From contig JANRJM010000003.1 of NCBI GenBank assembly GCA_033763975.1, forward strand, positions 1 to 64,000: 64,000 nt of DNA, given 5' to 3'. Below are positions 37,447 to 47,509 of the stretch, in pieces. The notes under the pieces are model-generated. The model saw nothing but the letters and a program-made list of their open reading frames with translations, searched no databases and had not been told where the DNA came from. The position numbers and the translations under genes are program-made. Source of the DNA: Planctomycetota bacterium. GTDB lineage: Bacteria > Planctomycetota > Phycisphaerae > Phycisphaerales > UBA1924. The first letter of the stretch is position 1; the number at the start of each line of letters is the position of its first letter.

Positions 37447-37495
37447 CAAAAAACCCCCCGCCGGGTGACGCACCGCAGCGGAGGGTGGGGGCTGA
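37447..37495 (-). terminator. Rho-independent terminator after the pseudopilin operon
   Basis: On the - strand a C-rich arm (CAGCCCCCACC) can pair with GGCGGGGGG, with inner pairing CCGC-TGCGG, directly followed by six T (37453-37448). It lies about 30-75 nt after the GspK-like stop and before tRNA-Pro, the right place to end the 16-kb operon. Confidence 0.6.
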
Positions 37496-37522
37496 CTCGG
37501 GTTGTCGTCGCGGGCGGCGTGC

Positions 37523-40500
37523 CTAGCGGGCGCTCACCGGCACCTCGCGGAAGAGCAGCACGTTCGCCTTCTGCCCGCGGCTTGTCACGTTGGAGCGGTC
37601 GAGCACCATCAGGAAGCGACGCTGCACCGACGGCACCAGCGGCTCGGTCGGCGCGAGGTTCTCGACGTCCGCCCGCTTGTACCCGTGCAGCACGAACCAC
37701 ACCGCGTAGACGTCGCTCCGCGTCGAGACCGTGTTCGCCAGCGCGTTCACGATCGTGAGCCTTTCCTTGTACTCGTCGGTCAGCGCGTCGATCGCCACGC
37801 CCGACGGGCCGTTGTGGTACACCGGGTCCATCCCGATGCGGCTGCTGTTCGCGCCGTTGAAGCCCAGGAAGTCGATGTTCGAGGGCATCGCGTTCCCGCC
37901 GGGCGTGCCGTCGCGGAACCGCACCGCCAGCAGTTCGCCCAGCGAGCGGAACCCGCGCTGCTCGCCGATCGCCGTGATCTCGGTCCACGTCGCGCGCCCG
38001 TTGAGCTCCTCGTACGCGGTGGTGGGCGGCGCGGGGTTGCCGCCGTTGGTGTCGGCGAAGGTGATGACGGGCGGCGCGCCGGGCAGGCTCTGGGCCCGGA
38101 CGGCCTGGTCGATCTTGTCGCGATAGGCCACGATCGTCGCGCCGATGTCGGAGGCCTGCGTAAGCCCCGACGAGGCGCCCCACCACCAGGGCACGCCCAG
38201 CGGGTCCGTCGGCGGGGGCGGGCTCACCAGGGGCAGGCACCGCACCACCGTGGGCGACGCGGTGTTGATGTTGACCGTGCCGATGCGCGCCCGCGTGAGC
38301 CCCTCGGCCGCGTACTGCGGCACGGTGAAGACGTCCAGCACCGCCATCGCCGCGGGAATCTCGAGCCCGCGCCGCTCGTCGTTGCCGGTGGGCGCGGGGT
38401 CGAACACGCCGTTCGAATCCGCGTCGAAGAACGGCGTGTAGCGATCGAGCACGAGGTGCCCGCGGTCCAGCACCGGGCGCAGGAAGCCCGGGTTCGTCGG
38501 GTCCGGCTCGGGCGCGAAGAGCACCAGCGGGTCGCCCGTCGCGAACGTCGTCTGGTAGCCCAGCGCCGCGGCCATCGCCTCGCTAAGCGTCGTCCAGCGC
38601 AGTTCAGGATCGGTCACGTCGTCGCCGTCGAGATCCAGCGGCATCTCGCACGGGCCCACGCCCCACGGCAGCAGCGTGTCCGCGATGCGCAGGGCCGCCC
38701 CGTACTGCCCGTTGGGCATGGTGAGCTCGGGGTAGTTCGCCGCGTACGAGGAAGTCGTCGGCACGAGCGGGTTGGTGCGCGGCGCGGTGCCCACGGCGCT
38801 CCCGGAGATCGAGCCCGGGTGCGTGCCGGCGGTGTTGCCCGGCAGCGAGCCCGCGTTCGACATGTTGATGCGCCAGATGCGGGGCGTGGTGCCGCCGCCC
38901 TCGTAGGTCGTGAAGTCGGTGCGGCTCAGCGCCCCCGGGCTCGCCGCGTCCGTCGCCGCCACGTTCCAGCCGGCGAACGACTTGGGCTCCAGGCAGTACG
39001 CCGGCAGCGCGCCCAGCGGCACCGGCGTCACCGGGTTGCTCGGGCGACGAACCGACGCCCACAGCGCGATCGTGAAGCCGTTCTGATCGTTGGAATCGGT
39101 CGAGTCGGTGCCCTGCACGTCCTGCTGCCCCGCGGGGATCGTCCGGTTCAGCGACGCCCCGGACAGGCGCAGACGGTCCATCAGCCGGTCGTTCTCCGGC
39201 TTGTTCACCTCGGCGTACATCTCGTGCGACGTCGTGGCCGGCCCGGTCACGTTGTCCCAGTAGCGTGCAGGGATCGACGTGTTGACCCGCCGCCCCTCGC
39301 CGTTCTCGTCGCTGGGCCCGCGGCGCACAACGCGGTACAGGTTCGCGACGCTCACCGCGGCCGGGAGCGGGTTCACGTCCGCCCCCGCGCCGACGAGGAC
39401 GAGGTCGCCCGTCGCGGGGTCGAACTCCGGGATCTCGTGCACGCCGACGATGTCCGTGTCGGTGTCGAGATTGTTCTCGATCGCGCGCTCGATCGTCGTG
39501 CGCAGCTTTTCCTGGGGCGTGCCCTGGAGCTGCGAATCCACCGGCACGAGCCGGTCGGACAGGATCCGGCGCTGCACCTGGCTCAGGGTGTACACCGTGA
39601 TCGTCTTGCCCGCGGGGATCGAGAGCGGGGAGATGGTGAGCGGGAGCTGCGTCGGCGGCGCGTCCACGAACTCGCCGATCCGCGCGTCATCGCCGATCGA
39701 CGGCACGTTGTTCGACTGGTTCTCGCCCGCGGTCGCCGTGTCGATGTACACCTGGTCGCGCATCGACGCGAGCTTGAAGTACTTCCCGCCGAACTCGATG
39801 TAGTAGAACCCCGTGTCGCGGTCGAGCGGCGGGTACGCCGGGTCCGTCGCGCGGAACAGCCCCGCGTCGGGGAACGCGTCGCCCGAGAGCGTCACCGCCT
39901 CGCTGAACGGGTTCGTGAGCTGGAACGCCACCACCCGGTACAGGAAGTCGGCGTTGGTCGGGCTGATCGTCCCGTTGATCGTGATCAGCGGGTTGCCGTC
40001 GCCCTCCTCGTCGTCGCCCCCGGCGCTGTCGGGCGCGTCCACGTACACGGTGAACGTCGTCACCTGCGTGAGGAAGGGCTGGGGCTCCACGCCGAAGACG
40101 TTGATCGCCGGCGCCACCGGCTCGTCGCTCGCGTTCTGCTGCGAGTTCGCGAGGCGCGCCGTGCCGATGTTCATCTCGCCGCCCTCGTGCGAGGGGGCGT
40201 ACAGGCGTTCGTCGTCGGCGCGCTCGGCGTCGATGGCCTTGATGTCCTCGAACGTGCGGTCGAGCACGAGGGTGAACTCGCGGGGCGAGGTGCCCGGGTC
40301 GAAGGCGTCCGCCGCGTTCGCCGCCATGTGGGCCGCCACGCGCACCGCCAGCTCGGGCCCGCGTCCGCCGTAGAACAGCGTCTGCGATTCCGGCGCGTCG
40401 GTCGCGTTCCAGACCCCGGCCTTGGCGTCCGCGGCGAGCGCGTCCGCGTAGCCGGCGAAGAGCGAGCCCCCGTTCCCCCCCGCCACCAGCGCGGGGAAGT

Positions 40501-42439
40501 CGAGCTTGAGGTCCGCCGATGCCAGCGCGTCCGCGCTCGCGCCCGAGCGGTTCCGCAGCTCGCGCGCCCCGCTCACGGTCGTCAGGCGCTGGCGCACGTC
40601 CGCCGCCGCGTGCACGTACGCGCTCCCCTCGAGCTCGGTGGAGAGCACGAACAGCCGCGCCGCCTCGACCGAGAACGACCGGTTGTCGCGCAGTGCGCTG
40701 TACCGCAGCGACGACCCGTTGGGATCCGTCGGCGGCACGGTGTCGTCGCGCGCGCCCAGCGTCAGTTCCAGGGGCGAGGTCGCGCGGGCGTCGTTGATCG
40801 TCCGGAACGTCAGCAGTTCTTCCAGGTCGGCCCCGCCGAAGAGCCCGGTGAACGAGAACGCGTCGGTCGTCGCCAGGTCGACGTACGTGCCCAGGTAGTT
40901 GTTCGTCTGGCGCGCGTACACGAAGCGGCGGACGTTGGGGTTCGCCTTGAGATCCGCCAGGAACGTCGCGGGCTGCACGTTGAAGTCGGACGCGAACCGC
41001 GGGAGGTCGCCGTTGGGCGCCGAGTACCGCGTCGCGCCGTCGGCCGCGAACTCCGGCGGGGTGTACCGCGCCTCGACACCCAGGCGCAGCGCCTCGTACC
41101 CGTACTGCGCCGCGCCGAACGCCCGGTCCGCGTCGTACGCGCCGTAGTTCTCCGGAGCCGCCGCCGCGCCGATCTGGTACATCCCGTCGTACCCGCCGGG
41201 GGGCGGGTTGGTCACGCTCGCGTCCTCGTCCAACCGGTCCTTCAGCGACAGCAGCCGCCGCAGATCGATGTCCGCCGGGCTGGCGCCCGCGGGGGCGGCC
41301 TGCGTGCCCGACGCGACCAGGTCCGCCGCCGTGTTCACGTTCACGTTCGCCGACAGGTCCACGATCCGGGCCGCCACGAAGTACCGGTACGTCCCGTCCT
41401 CGGGCAGCAGGCGGAGAAGTTCGTCGTCCGTCGCGCGCCGGTCCGACAGCTCGAACCAGCGCGAGTCCAGCATCCCGTCGCCGTCGGCGTCGGCCCACTG
41501 GTACAGCGGGTACTGCGCGTTCGTCGCGGGAGGATCGCTCGAGATCGACACCGGGCGGAAGGCCCCGCGCTGCCGCGCCGTCCAGAAGGCGGGCGTGTTC
41601 CGCGCCGCCACGTTGTTCACGTTCACGCCGAAGTCGGTCACGAACGTCGGCGCGCCCTCGGCGTCGAAGAGCGACAGCCCCTCGCTCATCCGCGGGAGGC
41701 CCGCGGGGTCGTTCCCCGCGCCCGGGAGCGCGTCGAAGTTGTTCCGCAGATTGAACAGGTTCACGAACCGCCCGTCGGGCGCGATGTTCGTGATGTGCGC
41801 CCAGTCGCGACGGCGGATGTACGCCGGCTGGTTCGCCGGCGCGGGCGCCCCGCTGAAGTTCAGCCACACCGGCTCGCTCGACGCCAGCCACGGGTCCGTC
41901 GGCAGGCCCTTGGGCGCGTAGTTGCCCGTCAGGCTCGTCGCGAACGCGTCCGGCGGGTCCATCGACCCCACCGGATCAAAGAACAGGTTCACGTTCAGCG
42001 AGTCGCTCCGACGGTTCCAGTCGACGCTCGGATAGTCCGTCGCCTCGCGGCGCCCCACCGGACGCGACGGCGTCCCGCTGTTCGCCGTGTTCGTCTCGTA
42101 CCAGCGCGCCACCACGTCGCGGCCCACGATGTCCCGCGCGATGTAGTCGGACACCACCGACGGGACGTCCTCGAGCTGCGCCCGCTTCACCACCGCGGCC
42201 CGCGTGCGCACGTCCTGGCTGCCGATCGAAACAAACAGAATCGCGAACAGCGAGAGCAGCGCCAGCGTTCCCACCACCATCACCAGGAACGAGCCGCGCT
42301 TCCCGCGCCGCCACCCGCCCGTCCCGCCGGCGAGCGAGCGCAGCGTCCGCGCGCCCAGCCGTGCGGGCAGGAGCGCGCCCTTCGAGACGCCCTCGCGCCC
42401 CGGCATGTCCGTCGCCCCGTTGGTGTTGTTCGTCGTCAT
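37523..42439 (-). CDS. giant GspK/PilX-like minor pseudopilin
   Basis: 1638 residues; GspK of proteobacteria is about 320. A basic leader with KRGSFLVMVVGTLALLSLF (TM about 51-72) has the RG-hydrophobic start of GspK, which also lacks the usual Glu5 in E. coli. The bulk (about 80-1350) is a long extracytoplasmic region with many Asp/Asn/Pro-rich, beta-type segments. Near residue 1390 GTVNINTASPTVVRCLP matches the helical NxNTAS motif of GspK, followed by further helices. It caps the pseudopilus in type II systems. It is the last gene of the operon; the start has GAGGAG about 9 nt upstream. One uninterrupted frame of 4.9 kb argues against assembly error. Confidence 0.8.
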   Translation of the reverse strand: MTTNNTNGATDMPGREGVSKGALLPARLGARTLRSLAGGTGGWRRGKRGSFLVMVVGTLALLSLFAILFVSIGSQDVRTRAAVVKRAQLEDVPSVVSDYIARDIVGRDVVARWYETNTANSGTPSRPVGRREATDYPSVDWNRRSDSLNVNLFFDPVGSMDPPDAFATSLTGNYAPKGLPTDPWLASSEPVWLNFSGAPAPANQPAYIRRRDWAHITNIAPDGRFVNLFNLRNNFDALPGAGNDPAGLPRMSEGLSLFDAEGAPTFVTDFGVNVNNVAARNTPAFWTARQRGAFRPVSISSDPPATNAQYPLYQWADADGDGMLDSRWFELSDRRATDDELLRLLPEDGTYRYFVAARIVDLSANVNVNTAADLVASGTQAAPAGASPADIDLRRLLSLKDRLDEDASVTNPPPGGYDGMYQIGAAAAPENYGAYDADRAFGAAQYGYEALRLGVEARYTPPEFAADGATRYSAPNGDLPRFASDFNVQPATFLADLKANPNVRRFVYARQTNNYLGTYVDLATTDAFSFTGLFGGADLEELLTFRTINDARATSPLELTLGARDDTVPPTDPNGSSLRYSALRDNRSFSVEAARLFVLSTELEGSAYVHAAADVRQRLTTVSGARELRNRSGASADALASADLKLDFPALVAGGNGGSLFAGYADALAADAKAGVWNATDAPESQTLFYGGRGPELAVRVAAHMAANAADAFDPGTSPREFTLVLDRTFEDIKAIDAERADDERLYAPSHEGGEMNIGTARLANSQQNASDEPVAPAINVFGVEPQPFLTQVTTFTVYVDAPDSAGGDDEEGDGNPLITINGTISPTNADFLYRVVAFQLTNPFSEAVTLSGDAFPDAGLFRATDPAYPPLDRDTGFYYIEFGGKYFKLASMRDQVYIDTATAGENQSNNVPSIGDDARIGEFVDAPPTQLPLTISPLSIPAGKTITVYTLSQVQRRILSDRLVPVDSQLQGTPQEKLRTTIERAIENNLDTDTDIVGVHEIPEFDPATGDLVLVGAGADVNPLPAAVSVANLYRVVRRGPSDENGEGRRVNTSIPARYWDNVTGPATTSHEMYAEVNKPENDRLMDRLRLSGASLNRTIPAGQQDVQGTDSTDSNDQNGFTIALWASVRRPSNPVTPVPLGALPAYCLEPKSFAGWNVAATDAASPGALSRTDFTTYEGGGTTPRIWRINMSNAGSLPGNTAGTHPGSISGSAVGTAPRTNPLVPTTSSYAANYPELTMPNGQYGAALRIADTLLPWGVGPCEMPLDLDGDDVTDPELRWTTLSEAMAAALGYQTTFATGDPLVLFAPEPDPTNPGFLRPVLDRGHLVLDRYTPFFDADSNGVFDPAPTGNDERRGLEIPAAMAVLDVFTVPQYAAEGLTRARIGTVNINTASPTVVRCLPLVSPPPPTDPLGVPWWWGASSGLTQASDIGATIVAYRDKIDQAVRAQSLPGAPPVITFADTNGGNPAPPTTAYEELNGRATWTEITAIGEQRGFRSLGELLAVRFRDGTPGGNAMPSNIDFLGFNGANSSRIGMDPVYHNGPSGVAIDALTDEYKERLTIVNALANTVSTRSDVYAVWFVLHGYKRADVENLAPTEPLVPSVQRRFLMVLDRSNVTSRGQKANVLLFREVPVSAR

Positions 42440-42497
42440 CGCGTGACACTCCTCGCCCCGCGGCGCCCCAGCCGCCGGGCCACTGCTCCGCCCCCGC

Positions 42498-44255
42498 TCA
42501 CGACTCGCCCGCCTCCGGGGTCGTGAAGATGAACTGGAAGGAACTCTCGATCGACGCGTCCTGCGCGTCCGACAGCACGATCGTCACCCGGATCATCCGG
42601 GGCCACGCCCACGCCACCGCCGCGATCGCCGGCTGGCCCGTATCCACCCGGCCGTCGCCGTCGGTGTCCTGCGGCGGGCGGAACGTCGGATCGATGTACC
42701 CGAAGTAGCTCGTCAGCACGCTCGTCTCGGGGAGCGGCGCATACCCGTAGATCAGCCGGTCCGTCACCGTGTGCGTGCCCAGCGTCGTCACCCCGACGCG
42801 CTCGTACCGGTACTCCAGCGGGAGCGACACCCCCGTCGGCGTGAACGGGTAGGGCAGCGTGATCGCCGGCTCGCCCGGGTCCGGCAAGCGGTCGTTGTCG
42901 AGGTCGAGCGTCCGCCGCGGGCCGTACCACACGAGCTGCCCGTTCGCGTCCGTCAGCCCGTACGACCACTCGACAATGAACTCGCTGCACCGGGGCAGAA
43001 AGTTGTTCGCCCCGATCATGATCTGGTCCGCGCGACGGATCGCGAGGTCGGTGTTGGCCGCCGTCGCCCCGTCGATCGACTCGAAGTAATCCGGGGGCTG
43101 GGGCTCGAAGCGCGTCCGCGTGCCGGGCACCTCGCCCGCCAGCGGGTAGACCGCGCCCCCCGGGTTCGACGCCGCCGACGGCGCGGGCATCAACTGCTCC
43201 ATCCACGCGTGCTGGCGGTCGAGCGACAGGGGCGTCGCGGGGCGGGTCGCCCCGGTCGTGCCCGTCGCGTCCGTCCACATGAACTCGGTGTCCACCGTCG
43301 AGGGCGACGGGAACGCATCGCCCGGCGCCACCGCGCTGGGGAGCACCAGCGCGCCCAGCACCGTCGCGCGGATCTCGTCCAGGTCCGTCGTCGCCACGTC
43401 CACCAGCCCCGACGCCACCACCGGGAACTGCGCGCCAGCCTCCTGCCGCACGAGCTGCGCCGCCGCCGGCGGCGCGGGCGGCCCGGGCAGCGGGCGGTTC
43501 GCCAGCCACCGGAACAACGACCCCATCGCCGGCTGCATGCCGATCTGCCGATCACCGTCCGCGGTCTGGGCGAACGTCCGACCGGGCACGCCCGGGTAGT
43601 CCGTGCGCCGCGTCGTCTCGGGCTCTACCAGCAGCGTCTGCAGACGCAGCAGCGTCCAGTCCGACGCGAACCGGTTCACGTTCGGACCGCCGAACCCAGA
43701 CACCGTCCCCAGCACCGCCTGCACGTCGCTGTTGAAGTCGTTCACCTGCGGGCGCAGGTACAGCGACCCGGGCGTCAGCACCTCGTTGCGCGCCTGCCCG
43801 TGCCCGTAGTAGACCCGCGCCGTGTCCGACCGCGCGTTCACGTCCGGGTGCACCGGCGGGCGCGACGAGATGAACTCGCCCCGCGCGAAGAACACGATCT
43901 CGTCCGCGCGCCGGCGGCGCGGGCGCAGGTCGTCGGGCGTCAGGGGGATCAGGTCGTTGGCCGTCGTCGGGTTGGGGCTCACCGTCGGCGCGGGCTCGCG
44001 CTGCACCCATTGCTGGCGGATGACCAGCGGGCCCTCGCGCGACATCGCCAGGAAGTCCCGGCGCATGCGGTTCTCGACCAGCGCGGCGTAGGTGTTCAGC
44101 ACGCTCACGCGGCGCCCGCCCGACACGGTCCGCCCCACCGAGCTGAACAACGCCGCCAGCCCGACCGAGATCACCGCGACCGCCGCGATGGCGACGATGA
44201 GCTCCAGCAGGCTGAAGCCGGTCCGTCGCACGCCCTGTCGTTCCGTCGAGCACAT
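42498..44255 (-). CDS. prepilin-type minor pseudopilin (GspJ-like)
   Basis: 585 residues from an ATG at 44255 (GAGGGG upstream). The N-terminal signal QGVRRTGFSLLELIVAIAAV is a class III signal with cleavage after Gly and Glu at +5. The remainder is extracytoplasmic and about three times longer than classic GspJ. It contains DLDNDRLPDPGEP and DTDGDGRVDTGQP, Ca-binding-like Asp/Asn loops. The role as GspJ is inferred from order (G-H-I-J-K). Confidence 0.8.
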   Translation of the reverse strand: MCSTERQGVRRTGFSLLELIVAIAAVAVISVGLAALFSSVGRTVSGGRRVSVLNTYAALVENRMRRDFLAMSREGPLVIRQQWVQREPAPTVSPNPTTANDLIPLTPDDLRPRRRRADEIVFFARGEFISSRPPVHPDVNARSDTARVYYGHGQARNEVLTPGSLYLRPQVNDFNSDVQAVLGTVSGFGGPNVNRFASDWTLLRLQTLLVEPETTRRTDYPGVPGRTFAQTADGDRQIGMQPAMGSLFRWLANRPLPGPPAPPAAAQLVRQEAGAQFPVVASGLVDVATTDLDEIRATVLGALVLPSAVAPGDAFPSPSTVDTEFMWTDATGTTGATRPATPLSLDRQHAWMEQLMPAPSAASNPGGAVYPLAGEVPGTRTRFEPQPPDYFESIDGATAANTDLAIRRADQIMIGANNFLPRCSEFIVEWSYGLTDANGQLVWYGPRRTLDLDNDRLPDPGEPAITLPYPFTPTGVSLPLEYRYERVGVTTLGTHTVTDRLIYGYAPLPETSVLTSYFGYIDPTFRPPQDTDGDGRVDTGQPAIAAVAWAWPRMIRVTIVLSDAQDASIESSFQFIFTTPEAGES

Positions 44256-44329
44256 CGTGGTGATCCCCTCGCCGAACCTCGCCCGCCCGCACACCGCCCC
44301 GCCCCACCGCCCGCCGCCGCCCGCGCGAC

Positions 44330-45397
44330 TCACGGGCGGATCGTCCGAACAACCACCGCCGCCGGCGTCTGCGCGGTCGCCAGCATCCGCAGCTCACCCT
44401 CGGGCAGGCTCGAGATGTCGGCGCCGAGGCGCGCCGGGACGGGCGGCGACACCCGCAGGCGCAGCGCGGGAACGCCGTTGCCCGCCGCCTGCACCTCGAT
44501 GACCTCGTGCACGCCCCCCGCCTGGTCGACGAACTTCTGCCCGACTTGCGCCACGTAGGGGCGCAGGTCGTCGAACCCGCCGCTCGTGTCGGGCACGATC
44601 CACTCGACCTCCGCGTTTCCCTGCGCTTCCTGCGCGAAGTCCTCGTCCTCGATCCTGAAGGAGAAGATCGGGGCGTAGTTCGGCGCCGTGCCCCCGCCCA
44701 CGCCGTCAAAGGTCGGGCGCCCGCGCGCGTCCGACGCGACCGGAACGCGCCGAGTCGCCAGCGGGAGCGTGTCGTTCAGGAAGAGCTCGCGCAGCGGGCG
44801 GTTGTCGGGGCGCCGGATCGCCGGGTCGATGCGCCGCACGAAGATCGCCACCTGCACCTGGTCGTCGTCGCGGGTCGTGGTCGCCGGGCGCACCCGCGTG
44901 GGCGAGACATCCACCCGGCGCGCCGCCATGTCCCACACGAAGCGCGGATCTTCGAGCGCGGTGTAGGGCACGGGCGTCAGCCGGTCGGCCAGCGGGAGCG
45001 CGATCGTGATGCCGCCCTGCTGCCCCACCGCCATCCAGCCCGTGGTGGGCACGAGGCCCAGCCCCGCGCCGTCGGGGATCTGCGTGAGGTCCGCCACGAG
45101 CGTCGGGGGCGTCCAGCCGCCCTCGGGCGACCACTCCGGCTGCTTCGCGAGCACGCCCCACCCGCGCCGGTCGGCCGGGTTGGTGTCGTTCGCGTTGGGC
45201 GCAGGGCGCTCGTTCAGCCGGGCGTGCCCCAGCAGCACCTCCGACACCGACCGCTCCGCCGACACGCCCTGCACGGTGTCCGAGGCCTCGCGCTGCTGCG
45301 CGATCACCGCGGGGAAGACCGCCGCCAGCCCGAGCAGCCCGAGCGCCAGCACGACGATCGCGATCAGCACCTCGATGAGCGAGAACGCCCGGGTCAT
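44330..45397 (-). CDS. prepilin-type minor pseudopilin (GspI/PilV-like)
   Basis: 355 residues. The very short leader MTRAFSLIEVLIAIVVLALG is a class III prepilin signal with Ala, not Gly, at the cleavage position and Glu at +5. A TM/alpha-N helix follows, then a large extracytoplasmic part. Its ATG overlaps the stop of the GspH-like gene (4 nt), and GGAG lies 9 nt upstream. GspI is normally about 125 residues, so this one is greatly enlarged. Confidence 0.8.
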   Translation of the reverse strand: MTRAFSLIEVLIAIVVLALGLLGLAAVFPAVIAQQREASDTVQGVSAERSVSEVLLGHARLNERPAPNANDTNPADRRGWGVLAKQPEWSPEGGWTPPTLVADLTQIPDGAGLGLVPTTGWMAVGQQGGITIALPLADRLTPVPYTALEDPRFVWDMAARRVDVSPTRVRPATTTRDDDQVQVAIFVRRIDPAIRRPDNRPLRELFLNDTLPLATRRVPVASDARGRPTFDGVGGGTAPNYAPIFSFRIEDEDFAQEAQGNAEVEWIVPDTSGGFDDLRPYVAQVGQKFVDQAGGVHEVIEVQAAGNGVPALRLRVSPPVPARLGADISSLPEGELRMLATAQTPAAVVVRTIRP

Positions 45398-46455
45398 GGC
45401 GAGATCTCCTGCATGTTGCCGAGGTACCGCTGCACCATGAACACGCGTGCGTCGGTCCCCACCAGCCCCGCCCCGATGTCCAGGCGCCCCTCGATCCACG
45501 CCCCGACGCGGCGCTGCGTCTCGTCCTGGTCCACCCCCGCGGGTAGCACCGTCGCGTCGTACAGCGCGTACTGCGCGTTCTCGTCGGGCGGGGCGTAGAG
45601 CGTGCCCGTCACGCGGTTCGGACGCGCGCCCACCGCCGCGATCAGCCGCCCTTCCTCGTGCAGCGACAGCTCCGTCACCGGGCGCGCGAGGATCGTGTCG
45701 ACGCTCTCGTCGCCGAAGAGCGCCCGCGCGTCGCCCGACGCCCCCGCCGCCGGCTGGCCCAGCAGCGCCAGCGTGCGCTTCGCGAACTGCGCCAGGTCGG
45801 TCGCCTGGTCGGCCCGCGCCACCGCGTACGGGGCGGCCCCGCGGAAGCTCTCGGTCCGCACCGGGTCCAGCACCAGGATCGACCGGCGGTTCGAGGTGTC
45901 GAGCGCGCCGTCGCCCGCGCGGAACCGCACGAAAAACGTGTGGCGCTGCACGCCCCGCGTCTCCACGTTGGTCCCGTCGAGGCTCACGAAGTCCGTCTCG
46001 GGGAAGACCCACGTGCCCTCGTTCGAGAGCCCCGAGAAGCTCTCGTACCACGCGTGCGCCTCGCCCACCTGCCCGATCGATCCCGGCGGCGCGTACCCCC
46101 GCACCGACCACCCCACGGGCAGCTGCACCGGCTCGATGGTGCCCAGGGGCGCAAAGACGTCCGTGTTCGTGCAGGGGGTCGTGGGCCCGGCGTCGCATAG
46201 CGTCCCCACCTGCACGCACGCGATGATCCGCACGCGCCCGCCGGTGAAGAAGAACACCGCCGCCGCGTCCCCGCCGTCGCTGCGGATCGCCGCGTCCCGC
46301 GCCGCCGAGAGGCCCACCCGCAGCTGGTTCTCCGCGAGGCTGCGCTCGCTGTTGCCCAGCAGGCTGCGGAACGCGGGCACGGCGATGGCGATGAGGATCA
46401 CCAGGATGGTGATGACCACCAGCAGTTCCGTCAGCGAGAACGCGCGGCGTTTCAC
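45394..46455 (-). CDS. prepilin-type minor pseudopilin (GspH-like)
   Basis: 353 residues from a GTG overlapping the GspG-like stop. Signal VKRRAFSLTELLVVITILV (Ala at -1, Glu at +5). The hydrophobic helix is followed by LAENQLRVGLSAARDAAIRS, the conserved GspH/FimT helix. The body has Cys pairs (CVQVGTLCDAGPTTPC) that may form disulphides outside the cytoplasm. Longer than the usual ~170 residues. Confidence 0.8.
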   Translation of the reverse strand: MKRRAFSLTELLVVITILVILIAIAVPAFRSLLGNSERSLAENQLRVGLSAARDAAIRSDGGDAAAVFFFTGGRVRIIACVQVGTLCDAGPTTPCTNTDVFAPLGTIEPVQLPVGWSVRGYAPPGSIGQVGEAHAWYESFSGLSNEGTWVFPETDFVSLDGTNVETRGVQRHTFFVRFRAGDGALDTSNRRSILVLDPVRTESFRGAAPYAVARADQATDLAQFAKRTLALLGQPAAGASGDARALFGDESVDTILARPVTELSLHEEGRLIAAVGARPNRVTGTLYAPPDENAQYALYDATVLPAGVDQDETQRRVGAWIEGRLDIGAGLVGTDARVFMVQRYLGNMQEISP

Positions 46456-47450
46456 TGGCCCACCTCCACGACGTTGTCCTCTTCCGCCAGGCCCCGCAGC
46501 ACCAGCTCGTCCTGCACGGTCGCGGGCTGCGACTTGCCCAGGCGCTCGGCGATGAGCGCGATCGCCTCGTCCCCGAAGACCTGGTTCGGCCCCGCCGACA
46601 CGATCGCCCACGCCGCCGAGCGCGTCGCCACGTTCGCGTTGAGGTCGCGGTCCGACTTCTGCTTCATGTACTGGAACGCCGGGAGCGTCTGGTCGCGCGC
46701 CACCATCGGGGGCACGTTGAGGTCGGAGATCATCTCCACCACGTACGTCCCCGACCCCGCCGGCTCCTCGCGCCCCGTGAGCCACCGGTAGTACCGGATC
46801 GGCACGTTGTTGGCATCCACGAGCGTCACATCCTCGGGCGTTGCGGGGTTGGGGCGCAGCCGGGGCGACGCCTTCGTCAGGTTGACGAACGACTCGTAGA
46901 CGGTGCCCGTCCGCTTCGTCGTCGCCGCCGCGCCCTGGCGGACGTCGCGGGGGATCTCGAACCCGCCGTCGCGGGTGGGCTTGTAGAGCGCGGGCCCGCC
47001 CGACCCGTCGACCGCGGGCGCGTTGGGCGAGGTGTTGAGCGCGAAGTCCATGCCCCCCGCGAGATAGGCCGCCAGGCTCACGGTGCTGTACCGATCGTCC
47101 AGCAGCGGGTTGTTCGGCGGGGCCGGGGTCGAGGGCGCCCGCAGCAGGTCCTGGTCGGCCGGGTTGGTGAGGTCATAGACGATCAGCCGCCGGTCGCTGG
47201 GGCCCAGGGGCGTCAGGACGAGCGGGGGCGTCGCGCGATCGCGCACGAGCGGGGGGATGAAGCCGAACTCGCCCTTGAACTGCTCGAGCCCGGTCTTGAC
47301 GCCCGACAACGCCGCCCGATCGGCGGAGGTCCGCGCCGCCCGCGTGACGGCGACCGCCCCCCCGATGACCAGCCCCATGATGATGCCGATCACGAGGATC
47401 GAGATCAGCAGTTCAAGGATGGTGAACCCGCGATTGACCGTCCGTCGCAT
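46452..47450 (-). CDS. major-type pseudopilin (GspG-like)
   Basis: 332 residues. Signal RRTVNRGFTILELLISILVI (Gly at -1, Glu at +5) is followed by GVKTGLEQFKGEFGFIPP, reminiscent of the GspG start where the chain walks along a short peptide with Pro. It is the first pseudopilin after the platform gene, the expected position for the major subunit, but is more than twice the usual ~145 residues. It overlaps the GspH-like start by 4 nt. Confidence 0.8.
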   Translation of the reverse strand: MRRTVNRGFTILELLISILVIGIIMGLVIGGAVAVTRAARTSADRAALSGVKTGLEQFKGEFGFIPPLVRDRATPPLVLTPLGPSDRRLIVYDLTNPADQDLLRAPSTPAPPNNPLLDDRYSTVSLAAYLAGGMDFALNTSPNAPAVDGSGGPALYKPTRDGGFEIPRDVRQGAAATTKRTGTVYESFVNLTKASPRLRPNPATPEDVTLVDANNVPIRYYRWLTGREEPAGSGTYVVEMISDLNVPPMVARDQTLPAFQYMKQKSDRDLNANVATRSAAWAIVSAGPNQVFGDEAIALIAERLGKSQPATVQDELVLRGLAEEDNVVEVGQ

Positions 47451-47509
47451 GGATCGTCTCCGCACGGGGGCGCGTGCCGCGCCCCTCCGCCCCGGGGAGC
47501 GGGCCCCGG

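Noticed and set aside
37502-42526. Long + strand open frame opposite the GspK-like gene
   Set aside because: It is Arg/His/Val-rich with no recognisable domain, as expected for an antisense frame of GC-rich coding DNA; the - strand frame has the TM start and NINTASP motif.
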